A stretch of 64,000 bases of DNA from Pacificoceanicola sp049341065 (GCF_049341065.1 NZ_JBMPIX010000001.1:372001-436000), one strand, 5' to 3'; shown: positions 19,128 through 28,367, numbered from the stretch's first letter. Notes: a model not told the origin generated them from the letters alone. Numbers and translations: made by a program.

Positions 19128-20009
19128 CTAACGATCGCCGCTAACGGCGACACGGGCGAGCCGCCTTTCGCGCAGGAAACTGTAAAGCCCGGCGCCAAGG
19201 ATCAGCGCACCGCCGACCAAGGTCCAAGTGTCTGGCCAAACACCGAAAACCACGATGCTCAGAAGGGTCGCAAAGATCAGCCGCGTGTAGCGAAAGGGCG
19301 AGACGATCGAAGCCGGTGCCATGCGCATGGCGGTTGTGATCGACAGATATCCGGCGGTGGTCACAAAGACCGCGCCTAGAATGAACCACAGCGTTGCCGG
19401 ATCGGTTGTCAGGGGCCTTTCGGCCATGGCCAGCAGGATCAGCCCCGGAATGATCGTGGCCATGAACCCCCATGTGGAGATCGCCAGCGCCGGGACATGC
19501 AGGGGTGACAGCCGGGTGACCAGATCGCGGGCCGACAACGCGGTGATGCCCATGACTGCGAAAAGCTCCCAGCCGGTAAAGCTGGCGCCAAAGGGGCGAA
19601 TGACGATCAGCATGCCAATCAGCCCGACGATCACCGCCAGCCAGCGACGCCAGCCCACTTCTTCCCCGAGGAACAGCGCGGCGCCCATGGTCACGACCAG
19701 TGGCCCGGCCTGGGTAATGGCGGCGAAAACCGGCAACGATGTGTTGGCGACGCCGACAATCATGCCGACGGCGGCGACGATCTCAAGTGCGTTGCGCAGA
19801 AAGATCATCGGGTGCAGCGCGTCGGCCGTGAAGATCGCCACGCGCCGCAGCCTTGCCAGCAGGATGAACAGCAAGGTGCCGCCAACACTGAGCAGCAACA
19901 TGGTCTGCCCGATCGAGGCAACCTGCGTCGACAGTTTGATGAAGGTATCCGTCCCGGCCAGGAGAGCCATGGCCAGGATCATCAGGAAAATAGCGCGAAG
20001 AGTGTCCAA
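19128..20009 (-). CDS. DMT/EamA family transporter
   Basis: A 293-residue integral membrane protein with about ten hydrophobic segments in two EamA repeats (about 1-140 and 150-285). The family exports or takes up small metabolites such as amino acids or nucleotide precursors. The positively charged C-terminal tail (RERRLARV) would be cytoplasmic. The start follows the pgm stop by one base, so it is probably translated from the pgm transcript. The substrate is unknown. Confidence 0.85.
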   Translation of the reverse strand: MDTLRAIFLMILAMALLAGTDTFIKLSTQVASIGQTMLLLSVGGTLLFILLARLRRVAIFTADALHPMIFLRNALEIVAAVGMIVGVANTSLPVFAAITQAGPLVVTMGAALFLGEEVGWRRWLAVIVGLIGMLIVIRPFGASFTGWELFAVMGITALSARDLVTRLSPLHVPALAISTWGFMATIIPGLILLAMAERPLTTDPATLWFILGAVFVTTAGYLSITTAMRMAPASIVSPFRYTRLIFATLLSIVVFGVWPDTWTLVGGALILGAGLYSFLRERRLARVAVSGDR

Positions 20010-20010
20010 A

Positions 20011-21636
20011 TCAGGTGATCACATCCGGTTCGTTGCGGCCGGTGCGCGCCTTGATCTGCGCCAGTTCCTCGGCGGCGGCGATGACCTTGGACAATGCCGC
20101 TTGGGCGTCCATATCCAGCGCCTCGGTTTCCACGGTCTCGAGATAGACGCGCAACGTGGCGCCGACCGTGCCTGTGCCGGACAGGCGCAGCACGACGCGG
20201 GCACCGCCGTCAAAGCTGATGCGGATGCCCTGCTTGGCACTGCGCGAGCCGTCAATGGGATCGTCGTAGGCGAAATCATCTGCTGCGGTCACGGTCAGCC
20301 CCGCGACGCTTGTGCCGGGCAAGTCAGCCAAGCGGGCGCGCAGATTGTCCATCAAAGCGTTGGCCGCTTCGGCATCGACACCTTCGTAATCGTGGCGGGA
20401 ATAATAGTTGCGCCCGTAGGTTTTCCAGTGATCGGCCATCAGATCGGCCACCGAAATCTGCCGCTTGGCGAGGATGTTCAGCCAGAACAGTACTGCCCAA
20501 AGGCCGTCCTTTTCGCGCACATGGTCGCTGCCGGTGCCTGCGCTTTCTTCCCCGCAGAGCGTTGCGCGGCCAGCGTCCAGAAGATTTCCGAAGAATTTCC
20601 AGCCGGTCGGGGTTTCAAAACATTCGATGCCAAGCGACTCGGCGACCCGGTCCACCGCCTTTGAGGTCGGCATGGAGCGTGCAACGCCTTTCAGACCACC
20701 CGCATAACCCGGCACCAGCGTCGCATTGGCCGCCAGGGCAGCAAGGCTGTCCGAAGGGGTGACGTAGATGCCGCGCCCTACGATCATGTTGCGGTCGCCG
20801 TCGCCATCGCTGGCCGCGCCGAAATCGGGCGCGTCCGGACCCATCATCTCATCGACCAGGGGTTTTGCCCAGATCGGGTTCGGGTCCGGGTGACCCTTGC
20901 CGAAATCGGTCGAGGGCACGCCGTTGATCACGCTGCCCGGCGCCGCGCCCAACCTGTCTTCGAGGATGGCCTTGGCATAGGGGCCGGTGACCGCATGCAT
21001 GGCATCAAAGCGCAACCGAAAGCCGCCCGCGAACATTGCTTTGAGCGCCTCGAAGTCAAAGATCTGCTCCATCAACTCGGCGTAATCGGCGACCGGATCG
21101 ACCACCTCGATGGTCATGCCGCCCAAGGTGCTTTCGCCGATGGCAGACAGGTCGATGTCTTGCGTTTCATAGATCAGGTATTCGCTGATCTGTTGCGTGG
21201 CGGCATAGATTTTTGCGGTGACGTTTTCAGGCGCGGGGCCACCATTGGCGGTGTTGTACTTGACGCCAAAGTCGCCCTCGGGGCCGCCGGGGTTGTGGCT
21301 GGCTGAAAGGATGATCCCGCCGTCTGCTTTGCGCTTGCGGATCAGGTTCGAGGCTGCCGGGGTCGAAAGCAGGGCGTTCTGCCCGACGATCACCTTGGCT
21401 GCGCCCGAGGCCGCGGCCATGCGCAGAACCACCTGCGATGCTTCGGTGTTGAAGTGGCGCCCGTCGCCGCCCAGCACAAGGGTCTTGCCCTGGACACCGC
21501 CGATGCCGTTCCAGATCGACTGGATGAAATTCTCAAGGAAGTGGTGCTTCTGAAACTCGGGTGTGGTCTTGCGCAACCCCGAGGTGCCGGGCTTTTGGCC
21601 CGCGATGGGCTGGGTGGCAACGGTCTGAATGCTCAT
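20011..21636 (-). CDS. pgm: Alpha-D-glucose phosphate-specific phosphoglucomutase
   Basis: A 541-residue enzyme that interconverts glucose 1-phosphate and glucose 6-phosphate. The phosphoserine loop is ILSASHNPGG, the metal-binding loop DGDGDRNMIVG, and the substrate loop LCGEESAGTGSDH. Length matches the glucose-specific Pgm family, not PMM/PGM. A palindrome at 21657-21670 lies just upstream. With glk, bgl and the agl genes nearby it links alpha- and beta-glucoside use to central metabolism. Confidence 0.95.
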   Translation of the reverse strand: MSIQTVATQPIAGQKPGTSGLRKTTPEFQKHHFLENFIQSIWNGIGGVQGKTLVLGGDGRHFNTEASQVVLRMAAASGAAKVIVGQNALLSTPAASNLIRKRKADGGIILSASHNPGGPEGDFGVKYNTANGGPAPENVTAKIYAATQQISEYLIYETQDIDLSAIGESTLGGMTIEVVDPVADYAELMEQIFDFEALKAMFAGGFRLRFDAMHAVTGPYAKAILEDRLGAAPGSVINGVPSTDFGKGHPDPNPIWAKPLVDEMMGPDAPDFGAASDGDGDRNMIVGRGIYVTPSDSLAALAANATLVPGYAGGLKGVARSMPTSKAVDRVAESLGIECFETPTGWKFFGNLLDAGRATLCGEESAGTGSDHVREKDGLWAVLFWLNILAKRQISVADLMADHWKTYGRNYYSRHDYEGVDAEAANALMDNLRARLADLPGTSVAGLTVTAADDFAYDDPIDGSRSAKQGIRISFDGGARVVLRLSGTGTVGATLRVYLETVETEALDMDAQAALSKVIAAAEELAQIKARTGRNEPDVIT

Positions 21637-21656
21637 GATGTTGGCCTCGGCTGTGC

Positions 21657-21670
21657 TGATAACGTTAACA
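21657..21670. promoter_or_regulatory. CceR-like palindrome upstream of pgm
   Basis: TGATAACGTTAACA, 21 bases before the pgm start. It has the central 8-bp palindrome TAACGTTA and matches the gap site (TGTTAACGCTAACA) at 12 of 14 positions. Read with the eno and gap sites, it suggests shared control. The rest of 21671-21915 holds nothing I recognise. Confidence 0.6.
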
Positions 21671-21915
21671 AAGGTATCGCGTGGAACAGGCCAGCGTGCA
21701 AGTCTGGCGGTGCGCTGAGGGCAATCTTTCGAATTGCGCCGCGGGGTTGGCGCTGCGCGCCCCGTGGGGGCAAAGCATCGGCGCTCAGGGCAGGCACAGG
21801 TTATTGGCAGGAAAAGTTGTTCTGAGGCTTTGAACGTCCATGTGTCTAGCGGGGAGTTGGATGGCGCTCGGTTCCGCGCCTTGCATGTACCCCGTCTTTT
21901 TTGCAGGCGTTTTCC

Positions 21916-22176
21916 ATGGCAAGTCCAATTGTTGGTACCGCAGGGGATGACGCATTGCAGGACACCCCGGGCAACGACATTCTGAACGGGAACGAGAAAA
22001 GCGGCATTCAGTCTGGCGCGGACAGCGATGACGTCCTGAATGGTTGGACTGGAAACGACACGCTTGAAGGCGGTGCCGGCAACGATGTCGTGCTCAATCT
22101 CCCCGGTTTCCTGAAGGTTATCGTTCTTGAAAATCTGTCCATTGCCGACCTGAGCGCGGATGACTTCCTGTTCTGA
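21916..22176 (+). CDS. Small protein with RTX-like calcium-binding repeats
   Basis: An 86-residue protein made almost only of degenerate RTX nonapeptides: GTAGDDALQDTPGNDILNG, SDDVLNGWTGNDTLEGG and GAGNDVVLN. The end, ADLSADDFLF, resembles the tail of secreted RTX proteins, where the type I export signal sits. There is no enzyme or adhesin domain, so it is either a relic of a longer secreted protein or a real mini-RTX protein. No type I exporter is present here. It lies alone between pgm and glk on the opposite strand. Confidence 0.6.
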   Translation: MASPIVGTAGDDALQDTPGNDILNGNEKSGIQSGADSDDVLNGWTGNDTLEGGAGNDVVLNLPGFLKVIVLENLSIADLSADDFLF

Positions 22177-22197
22177 GCCAAGCTTGGATCTGGCCGT

Positions 22198-23160
22198 TCA
22201 CTCTGCCAAACGCTCGGCCAGATGGCCTGCGCAACCGGTCAGGGCGGCGTAATCGTCATCCACCAGATGGACCGGAAATTGCGTCATATAGGGGCCAAAG
22301 CGGCCCTTGTCGGCAAAGCTTTCGGCAAAGCCAAGGCGCAGCAGGTGCGGGCCAAAGTGGCGCACAACCCCGCCGACCAGATAGACGCCGCCAAAGGGCA
22401 GGGTGATCAACGCAAGGTTCCCGGCATAGCGGCCCATGAAGCGCACGAACAGTTTGGCGGCATGGGTCGCGCGGGGATCGCCGTTTTCAAAGGCCTGCAT
22501 GATGGCGCCCGCGTCCAGCGGCGCGCTGTCATCACCGGCCTCATGGCTGAGCCAGGCATGGATACGCTCAAAGCCGCGCCCTGACAGAACATCCTCAAGG
22601 CCCGGCGTGCCGTGCTTTTGCGCCACCCATTCCTTGAGGCGCAGTTCTTCTTCGGTCTGGACAGGCAGGGTGATGTGACCGGCCTCGGCGGGGGGCACCA
22701 CGGTCTGGCCGCCCATGTGATAGACCGGCGAGGCATTGAGCCCGGTGCCGACATTGACCACTAGTCGGGTCGCGTTGGCCTCTGCCGGGCGCCCCGGCAA
22801 TATCGGCTTTTGCGAGTGATGATCCAGATGCGCCACCGCAAAGCCCTGCGCCTGCATGTCGTTCAGCACCGAGACAACCTTTGCGCCGGTTTCTGCCGCG
22901 ATGCTGTCGGCGGCGATGCTCCAGCTGAGGTTGGTCATCTGCCCGACGCCATCCTTGACCGGACCGGCCATGTCGACGCAGACGGCGTGCGGGCGGGCGT
23001 CCGTGCCTGCCAGGAAATCGCGCAGGATCACCTCGATCCCGGACTGGTCGGCGTTGCGGTAGCGTTTGACCGTGTGCATCTGCACCTGTGTGCCGCGCGA
23101 AAAAGCCACCCGTGTGTTGGTTCCGCCAATATCGGCGACCACTGCCAGTTGATCCGTCAT
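22198..23160 (-). CDS. glk: Glucokinase
   Basis: A 320-residue ROK/Glk-type kinase that phosphorylates glucose with ATP. The ATP-binding phosphate loop ADIGGTNTRVAF opens the protein, and VNVGTGLNASPV is the second phosphate site. It is the last gene of aglR-bgl-glk, one base after the beta-glucosidase stop. It would phosphorylate the glucose released by both glucosidases in the region, feeding the Entner-Doudoroff route usual in this family. Confidence 0.93.
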   Translation of the reverse strand: MTDQLAVVADIGGTNTRVAFSRGTQVQMHTVKRYRNADQSGIEVILRDFLAGTDARPHAVCVDMAGPVKDGVGQMTNLSWSIAADSIAAETGAKVVSVLNDMQAQGFAVAHLDHHSQKPILPGRPAEANATRLVVNVGTGLNASPVYHMGGQTVVPPAEAGHITLPVQTEEELRLKEWVAQKHGTPGLEDVLSGRGFERIHAWLSHEAGDDSAPLDAGAIMQAFENGDPRATHAAKLFVRFMGRYAGNLALITLPFGGVYLVGGVVRHFGPHLLRLGFAESFADKGRFGPYMTQFPVHLVDDDYAALTGCAGHLAERLAE

Positions 23161-23161
23161 G

Positions 23162-24481
23162 CTACCGCCTCAAGCTGTTTGCCAGTGCGTGGTAAGAGGC
23201 TTTGGGCGTGCGTTCAAGCGTGTCAAAGTTCACATGGACCAAACCAAAGCGTTGTTCATAGCCGCAGGCCCATTCGTAATTGTCCAGCAGGCTCCAGATA
23301 TAATAGCCTTTTACCGGCACGCCTTCGGCGATCGCCTTCCGCACTTTGTCCATGTGGGCATTGAGATAGGCGATGCGCTGCGGGTCATCGACATTGCCGT
23401 TTTCGATCACATCCGGCGAGGCAAGGCCGTTTTCGGTGACGATCAGCGGCAGATCGCCTGTGTAGTCACGCGCGGTCCGGGTGAGGAAGTTGTACAGGCC
23501 TTCCGGGTATATCTCCCATCCCATGAGGGTCTTTGGCAGGGGGCCTTCGATCTCTTTCAGGGCGGGCCATGGGCCGGCGTCCGGGCCGATCAGCTTGCGC
23601 GTATAGTAGTTCAGGCCGCACCAATCGACCGGGGTGGTGATGGTTGGAAAGTCGTCCTGCCAGTTCTGCGGCATGTGCGGCTCCAGCTCTTCGAGGACAT
23701 TTGCCGGGTATGCGCCCTTGAACACGCCGCTGAGATACCAGTGGTTATAAATGCTGTCGTATAGCGCGGCTTTGCCCTGAGCCTCGGGGGAGCCGTCTGC
23801 CGGGGTGGCCCATTCCAGATTGAAGACCGCCCCGAGGTTATCCATGCCCAGATCGCGCATGGTCTGGATCGCCGTACCGTGGGCCAAAAGCACATGGTGC
23901 ATGGCGCGGGCGGTGGCGCGAATGTCGCGCAGGCCGGGGGCGTGGTAGCCCATGAAATGCGACAGCCAGGCGACGCACCACGGCTCGTTTATCGGGGCGA
24001 CGGAATACATCCGGTCGCCGATCCGCGACATCAGCGTTTGGGTATAGTCGCCGAACCACGAGGCAATGTCGCGGTTTCGCCAGCCACCAAGATCGGCCAG
24101 CGCCGAGGGCAGTTCCCAATGGTACAGCGTGGCGCAGGGCTTGATGCCGCGTTCCAGCATGGCGTCGGTCAACCGGTCGTAAAAGTCGAGCCCTTCGGGG
24201 TTGGCGGTCTTGCCATCGGGCATGACCCGCGCCCATGATGTCGAGAACCGATAGCAGTCCAGCCCGGCCGCCGCGACAAGATCAAGATCTTGTTCGTAGC
24301 GGTGATAGTGATCCACCGCGATCGCGCCGTTTTCGGCGTTCTTTACGTTGCCGGGCGTGGCGGAAAAATCGTCCCAATGGGTGCGGCCCGCGCCGCCAAA
24401 GCTGTGGCCCTCGATCTGATAGCTCGACGTGGCAACCCCGAACAGGAAGTCATCGGGGAAATCTTTGCGTGTATATTTCAT
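23162..24481 (-). CDS. GH1 beta-glucosidase
   Basis: A 439-residue family 1 glycosidase. The acid/base glutamate is in INEPWC, the nucleophile in IVTENGLA, and YHWELPSAL matches the family's YHWDLP segment. No signal peptide is visible, so it acts in the cytoplasm on imported beta-glucosides or oligosaccharides. It starts 7 bases after the aglR stop and is followed by glk. The corresponding gene next to the agl genes in other alphaproteobacteria is often called bglA. Confidence 0.93.
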   Translation of the reverse strand: MKYTRKDFPDDFLFGVATSSYQIEGHSFGGAGRTHWDDFSATPGNVKNAENGAIAVDHYHRYEQDLDLVAAAGLDCYRFSTSWARVMPDGKTANPEGLDFYDRLTDAMLERGIKPCATLYHWELPSALADLGGWRNRDIASWFGDYTQTLMSRIGDRMYSVAPINEPWCVAWLSHFMGYHAPGLRDIRATARAMHHVLLAHGTAIQTMRDLGMDNLGAVFNLEWATPADGSPEAQGKAALYDSIYNHWYLSGVFKGAYPANVLEELEPHMPQNWQDDFPTITTPVDWCGLNYYTRKLIGPDAGPWPALKEIEGPLPKTLMGWEIYPEGLYNFLTRTARDYTGDLPLIVTENGLASPDVIENGNVDDPQRIAYLNAHMDKVRKAIAEGVPVKGYYIWSLLDNYEWACGYEQRFGLVHVNFDTLERTPKASYHALANSLRR

Positions 24482-24488
24482 GGCGTCC

Positions 24489-25514
24489 TCAGGTGGGGGC
24501 GGGGGCGGTCGAGCTTCCGATGATCAACTCGGCTTCCATCAGTTCCGTCAATGGGCCTTGGCCCGGCTCATCGATCAATTGCAACAGCATTTCCGCCAAG
24601 CGCGCCCCCGCCGTCCGAACGGAGGAGCGTGTGGCGGTGAAAATCGGAACGTCATGGCCATTCTTGAGATAGCTCAGATCGTCGTCATGGGTGATGACTG
24701 ACACATCTCGCCCCATTTCCAGCCCGCGTTCGTGGATGGCGCGGCGCACGCCAATGGCTGTGATCATGGAGGCGGCAATAAAAGCAGTTGGCGGGGTGTC
24801 GCTGGCCAGCATGTCGCTGGTCGCAGTATAGCCAAAGATCTCGGTCATTTCGGCCGAACGCATCAACCCGGGATCAATCGCTATGCCGCGATTGTTCAAG
24901 GCCTGCTCATATCCCATGCGGCGGCGATGAGCGAAGTCCATGAACTCCAGACCATTGATCAGCCCGATCTTGCGGTGGCCCAGATCCAGAAGAAAGTCCG
25001 TTGCACGTTGAAATGCCCGGCTGTTGTTGGTGTCCAGATAGGAATAAGGCGTATTCACTTCGGAGGCGCGGCCATGGACAACGAAGGGCAACTTCAGGTT
25101 GTGCAGCAATTCGATCCGCCGGTCCGCCATGCGAGGGCCATGCACGATGATTCCATCGACATTGCCGCGCGCCTTGATTGACTGATAAGCGGCCTCTTCC
25201 TTGCTGTCCTCGACCAGAGAGATCACCACCTCGTAGCCGTGTTTTGCGTAGGTCACACCGGCCCCGGCAATGAAATCGCCAAAGATCGGGTTGACCATTT
25301 CATGTTGGTCAGAGACCGGCAAAACGTGCCCGATGGCCTTGGCACGCCCCGTGGCAAGGCCCTGCGCACGCGCATTCGGGCTATAATTCATGGCCTGTGC
25401 GGTCTTGAGAACCTTCTCGCGGGTCTTTTCGCTGACTTCGGGATAGCCGTTCAAGGCACGGCTAACCGTGGTCTGCGACAGGCCAAGATGCTGAGAGAGT
25501 TCTTTGAGGTTCAT
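24489..25514 (-). CDS. aglR: LacI family regulator of alpha-glucoside use (AglR)
   Basis: A 341-residue LacI/GalR repressor. The helix-turn-helix NLKELSQHLGLSQTTVSRAL lies at residues 2-21, with the hinge helix to about residue 58, then a periplasmic-binding-like sensor domain. The ATG at 25514 puts the DNA-binding domain at the N-terminus; an earlier in-frame start would add 51 residues without homology. It is divergent from aglEFGAK, and two copies of a 14-bp operator-like palindrome lie between. It leads an operon with bgl and glk. By analogy with Sinorhizobium meliloti aglR, it should repress until an alpha-glucoside or derivative is present. Confidence 0.9.
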   Translation of the reverse strand: MNLKELSQHLGLSQTTVSRALNGYPEVSEKTREKVLKTAQAMNYSPNARAQGLATGRAKAIGHVLPVSDQHEMVNPIFGDFIAGAGVTYAKHGYEVVISLVEDSKEEAAYQSIKARGNVDGIIVHGPRMADRRIELLHNLKLPFVVHGRASEVNTPYSYLDTNNSRAFQRATDFLLDLGHRKIGLINGLEFMDFAHRRRMGYEQALNNRGIAIDPGLMRSAEMTEIFGYTATSDMLASDTPPTAFIAASMITAIGVRRAIHERGLEMGRDVSVITHDDDLSYLKNGHDVPIFTATRSSVRTAGARLAEMLLQLIDEPGQGPLTELMEAELIIGSSTAPAPT

Positions 25515-25528
25515 GAGTCTATACGAAC

Positions 25529-25542
25529 CAAAGCGATTTGGA
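25529..25542. promoter_or_regulatory. AglR operator candidate, aglR-proximal
   Basis: CCAAAGCGATTTGG, one base away from the perfect palindrome at 25684-25697. It lies 15 bases upstream of the aglR start, where bound repressor would block its own operon. Confidence 0.7.
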
Positions 25543-25683
25543 TTTGTAAAGATATTCATGTGCCCGCGCCGAAAGAAAAATCTGGGGCGCTGCACGATAA
25601 TTCTGCGCATTGGCGTAATTTTATAGCGGTTTGAGAAGGTCTTGGATTGACAGAATCCGAGAATCAAGCAATTGCTGATCCAT

Positions 25684-25697
25684 CCAAAGCGCTTTGG
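25684..25697. promoter_or_regulatory. AglR operator candidate, aglE-proximal
   Basis: CCAAAGCGCTTTGG, a perfect 14-bp palindrome with the central CG of LacI-family operators, 76 bases upstream of the aglE start. Matches 25529-25542 at 13 of 14 positions. The centres are 155 bases apart, so looping between them is possible. Confidence 0.8.
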
Positions 25698-25773
25698 TTA
25701 AAACTTATCGTTTGCTCATGCGCCGGACTGGTACATCATTGGCGTACAAAAACAGACTAACGGGAGGACTTCC

Positions 25774-27036
25774 ATGAAACGAACTTATCTAATGGGCGTG
25801 GCCGTCGCGGCGTTGACCGCTGGCGCTGCGCAGGCTGAACAAATCACCGTCTTCGGGCCGTGGATCGGCGCAGACCAGGAACATGTCGAGGCCGTGCTGA
25901 GTGCCTTTGCGGAAAAATCCGGCCACGACGTGCGCTATACCGGCTCCGACAGCTTTGAGCAGCAGATCGTGATCGACACCGAAGCGGGCAGCGCGCCCAA
26001 CGTATCGGTGTTTCCGCAGCCCGCCCTGGCCGCAAGCCTGGCCGAGCGCGGTTTCCTGACGCCGCTCAGGGACGGTACGGCTGATTGGGTCCGGGACAAC
26101 TATGCCGCTGGCCAATCCTGGGTTGATCTGGGCACATACGGCGACGAAAATGGCGACGATCAGCTGTTCGGCTTTTTCTATAAGGTCGATCTGAAATCGC
26201 TGGTCTGGTACGTGCCTGAAAACTTTGAGGATGCCGGTTACGAAGTGCCCCAATCCATGGAGGAGCTGAAGGCGCTGACCGAACAGATCGTCGCAGATGG
26301 CGAAACCCCGTGGTGTATCGGTCTGGGCAGTGGCGGCGCGACCGGCTGGCCGGCCACCGACTGGGTCGAAGACATGATGCTGCGCACCCAGAGCCCCGAC
26401 GTCTATGACCAGTGGGTAAGCAACGAGATCCCGTTTACCGATGAGCGTGTGGTCGGAGCGATCGACGAATTCGGCTGGTTCGCGCGCAATGACGACTTTG
26501 TTGCCGGTGGCGCCGCGGCCGTGGCCTCGACCGACTTCCGCGACAGCCCCAAGGGCATGTTTGAAGCACCGCCGCAGTGCTACATGCACCGTCAGGCGTC
26601 GTTCATCCCGTCGTTCTTCCCCGAAGGCAGCGTTGTTGGCGAAGATGTCGATTTCTTTTACTTCCCGGCCTACGCCGAGAAGGAGCTGGGCAACCCGGTG
26701 CTGGGTGCAGGGACGCTGTGGGCGATCACCAACGAAAACGAGGCCGCGCACGAGCTGATCGCGTTCCTCGAAACCCCCGAAGCGCATGAGATCTGGATGG
26801 GCCGCAAGGGCTTTCTGACGCCGCACAAGGGGGTCGATCTCGACAAGTTCAGCGACCCGACGCTGCGCAAGATGAACGAAATCCTGCTGGGCGCGACGAC
26901 CTTCCGGTTTGATGCCTCGGACCTGATGCCGCCCGCCGTTGGGCAGGGCAGCTTCTGGACGGGCATGGTCGACTACACCGGCGGCAAGTCCGCAGCCGAT
27001 GTGGCAAAGGAAATCCAGGACAGCTGGCCGAAATAA
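25774..27036 (+). CDS. aglE: Alpha-glucoside ABC transporter, substrate-binding protein
   Basis: A 420-residue periplasmic binding protein of the family 1 (maltose-type) class. The signal peptide is clear (MKRTYLMGVAVAALTAGAAQA, cleaved after AQA). The mature part starts EQITVFGPW. AglE binds sucrose, maltose, trehalose and similar sugars in Sinorhizobium. First gene of aglEFGAK, with GGGAGG 6 bases before the ATG. A strong hairpin follows the stop. Confidence 0.9.
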   Translation: MKRTYLMGVAVAALTAGAAQAEQITVFGPWIGADQEHVEAVLSAFAEKSGHDVRYTGSDSFEQQIVIDTEAGSAPNVSVFPQPALAASLAERGFLTPLRDGTADWVRDNYAAGQSWVDLGTYGDENGDDQLFGFFYKVDLKSLVWYVPENFEDAGYEVPQSMEELKALTEQIVADGETPWCIGLGSGGATGWPATDWVEDMMLRTQSPDVYDQWVSNEIPFTDERVVGAIDEFGWFARNDDFVAGGAAAVASTDFRDSPKGMFEAPPQCYMHRQASFIPSFFPEGSVVGEDVDFFYFPAYAEKELGNPVLGAGTLWAITNENEAAHELIAFLETPEAHEIWMGRKGFLTPHKGVDLDKFSDPTLRKMNEILLGATTFRFDASDLMPPAVGQGSFWTGMVDYTGGKSAADVAKEIQDSWPK

Positions 27037-27058
27037 CGCCGGGTTCCTGATGCGATAA

Positions 27059-27088
27059 GGACCGGCCCGGAAGTGCCCGGACCGGTCC
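27059..27088 (+). promoter_or_regulatory. Hairpin between aglE and aglF
   Basis: A 30-base imperfect inverted repeat (GGACCGGCCCGG / CCCGGACCGGTCC) with no T run after it. Such hairpins behind binding-protein genes protect the upstream mRNA or attenuate read-through, giving more binding protein than permease. Confidence 0.6.
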
Positions 27089-27127
27089 ACAGAAAGGCGC
27101 CAAGCGCCATTTGCGGGGGAGGGAAAC

Positions 27128-28354
27128 ATGCATCCAGCACTTCAGGGCCTGATGACGATCATCATCGGTGTCGGCGGCTGCGTCGGGTATTTTTATCTGT
27201 CAAACCAGTTGCTTGATAAAGTGATCTTTCCGTTCCGGCACGATGATGCCGGGCGCAACATCAACCGCGCCAATATGGTCAGGCCGTGGTTGTTCCTGTT
27301 TCCCGCAATCTTTGCGCTGGGACTATATCTGGCCTATCCGGTCGTTGAAACGCTGCGCCTGTCGCTGACCGATCGCAACGCCGGCGGGGCATTTGTCGGA
27401 TTGCAGAATTACAGCCAGATGCTGAATGAGCCAAAGTTCTGGGAGGCCATGCGCAACAACATGCTGTGGCTGATCGTGGTGCCGGCGGCCTCGACCGCGT
27501 TTGGCCTGCTGGCGGCGCAGTTGACCGACCGGATCAAGTGGGGCGCCTTTGCCAAGTCGCTGATTTTTATGCCGATGGCAATTTCCTTTGTCGGAGCCTC
27601 GGTGATCTTCAAGCTGATCTATGACGCGCGGGCGGCGGACCAGCCGCAGATTGGCGTGCTGAATGCGGTCTGGCTGCAATTTGATGGCGGGTTCGGCAGT
27701 GTGCTGATGCTCAAAGTGGTGCCTTTGCTCATTGTTCTGAGCTTTGCGGCGATGGTGGCTTATGTCGGCTGGATCCTGATCCATCCGCTGATCGGCGGGC
27801 AAGGACGCTCGGGCTTCAAGGTGCTGCGGGTGCTGGCGGCGGCGATTGCCGCCTGGCTGGTGGTGATTTCCCTGTTGCAGATCGTCGATATCGTGACGGC
27901 AAGCCTGCCCTACGGAGAGCCGCAGCAATGGCTTACACTGGACTTCTACAACAACTTTTTCCTGATGGTGGTGCTGATCTGGATCCAGACCGGCTTTGCC
28001 ATGGTGATCCTCAGCGCGGCGCTGCGCGGTATCCCCGAAGAGACGATCGAGGCGGCCATCGTGGATGGCGCCAACCCGTTTCAGGTGTTCTTCAAGATCA
28101 AGGTGCCGCAGATCATGGGGACCATCGTGGTCGTCTGGACGACGATCACCTTGGTGGTGCTGAAGATCTTTGACATCGTGTTTGCGATGACCAACGGCCA
28201 GTGGGAAACCCAGGTTCTGGCCAACTATATGTACGACAAACTGTTCCGCGCAGGGGATTGGGGTGTGGGATCGGCCAGTGCCATCGTGATCATGTTGCTG
28301 GTGTCACCAATCCTGATCTGGAACGTGTACAACGCGCGCAAAGAAATGCGCTGA
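27128..28354 (+). CDS. aglF: Alpha-glucoside ABC transporter permease AglF
   Basis: A 408-residue inner-membrane permease. The EAA loop that docks on the ATPase is AAIVDGANPFQVFFKIKVP, near residues 317-335. An N-terminal helix (about 7-26) precedes the usual first permease helix (about 55-75). Between FKLIYDARAAD and the next permease helix there is an insertion of about 70 residues with two extra hydrophobic segments (about 195-215 and 235-255). Rhizobial AglF is nearer 337 residues, so this protein is unusually long. It pairs with AglG and AglK. Confidence 0.88.
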   Translation: MHPALQGLMTIIIGVGGCVGYFYLSNQLLDKVIFPFRHDDAGRNINRANMVRPWLFLFPAIFALGLYLAYPVVETLRLSLTDRNAGGAFVGLQNYSQMLNEPKFWEAMRNNMLWLIVVPAASTAFGLLAAQLTDRIKWGAFAKSLIFMPMAISFVGASVIFKLIYDARAADQPQIGVLNAVWLQFDGGFGSVLMLKVVPLLIVLSFAAMVAYVGWILIHPLIGGQGRSGFKVLRVLAAAIAAWLVVISLLQIVDIVTASLPYGEPQQWLTLDFYNNFFLMVVLIWIQTGFAMVILSAALRGIPEETIEAAIVDGANPFQVFFKIKVPQIMGTIVVVWTTITLVVLKIFDIVFAMTNGQWETQVLANYMYDKLFRAGDWGVGSASAIVIMLLVSPILIWNVYNARKEMR

Positions 28355-28367
28355 GGGGGATAGGCTT

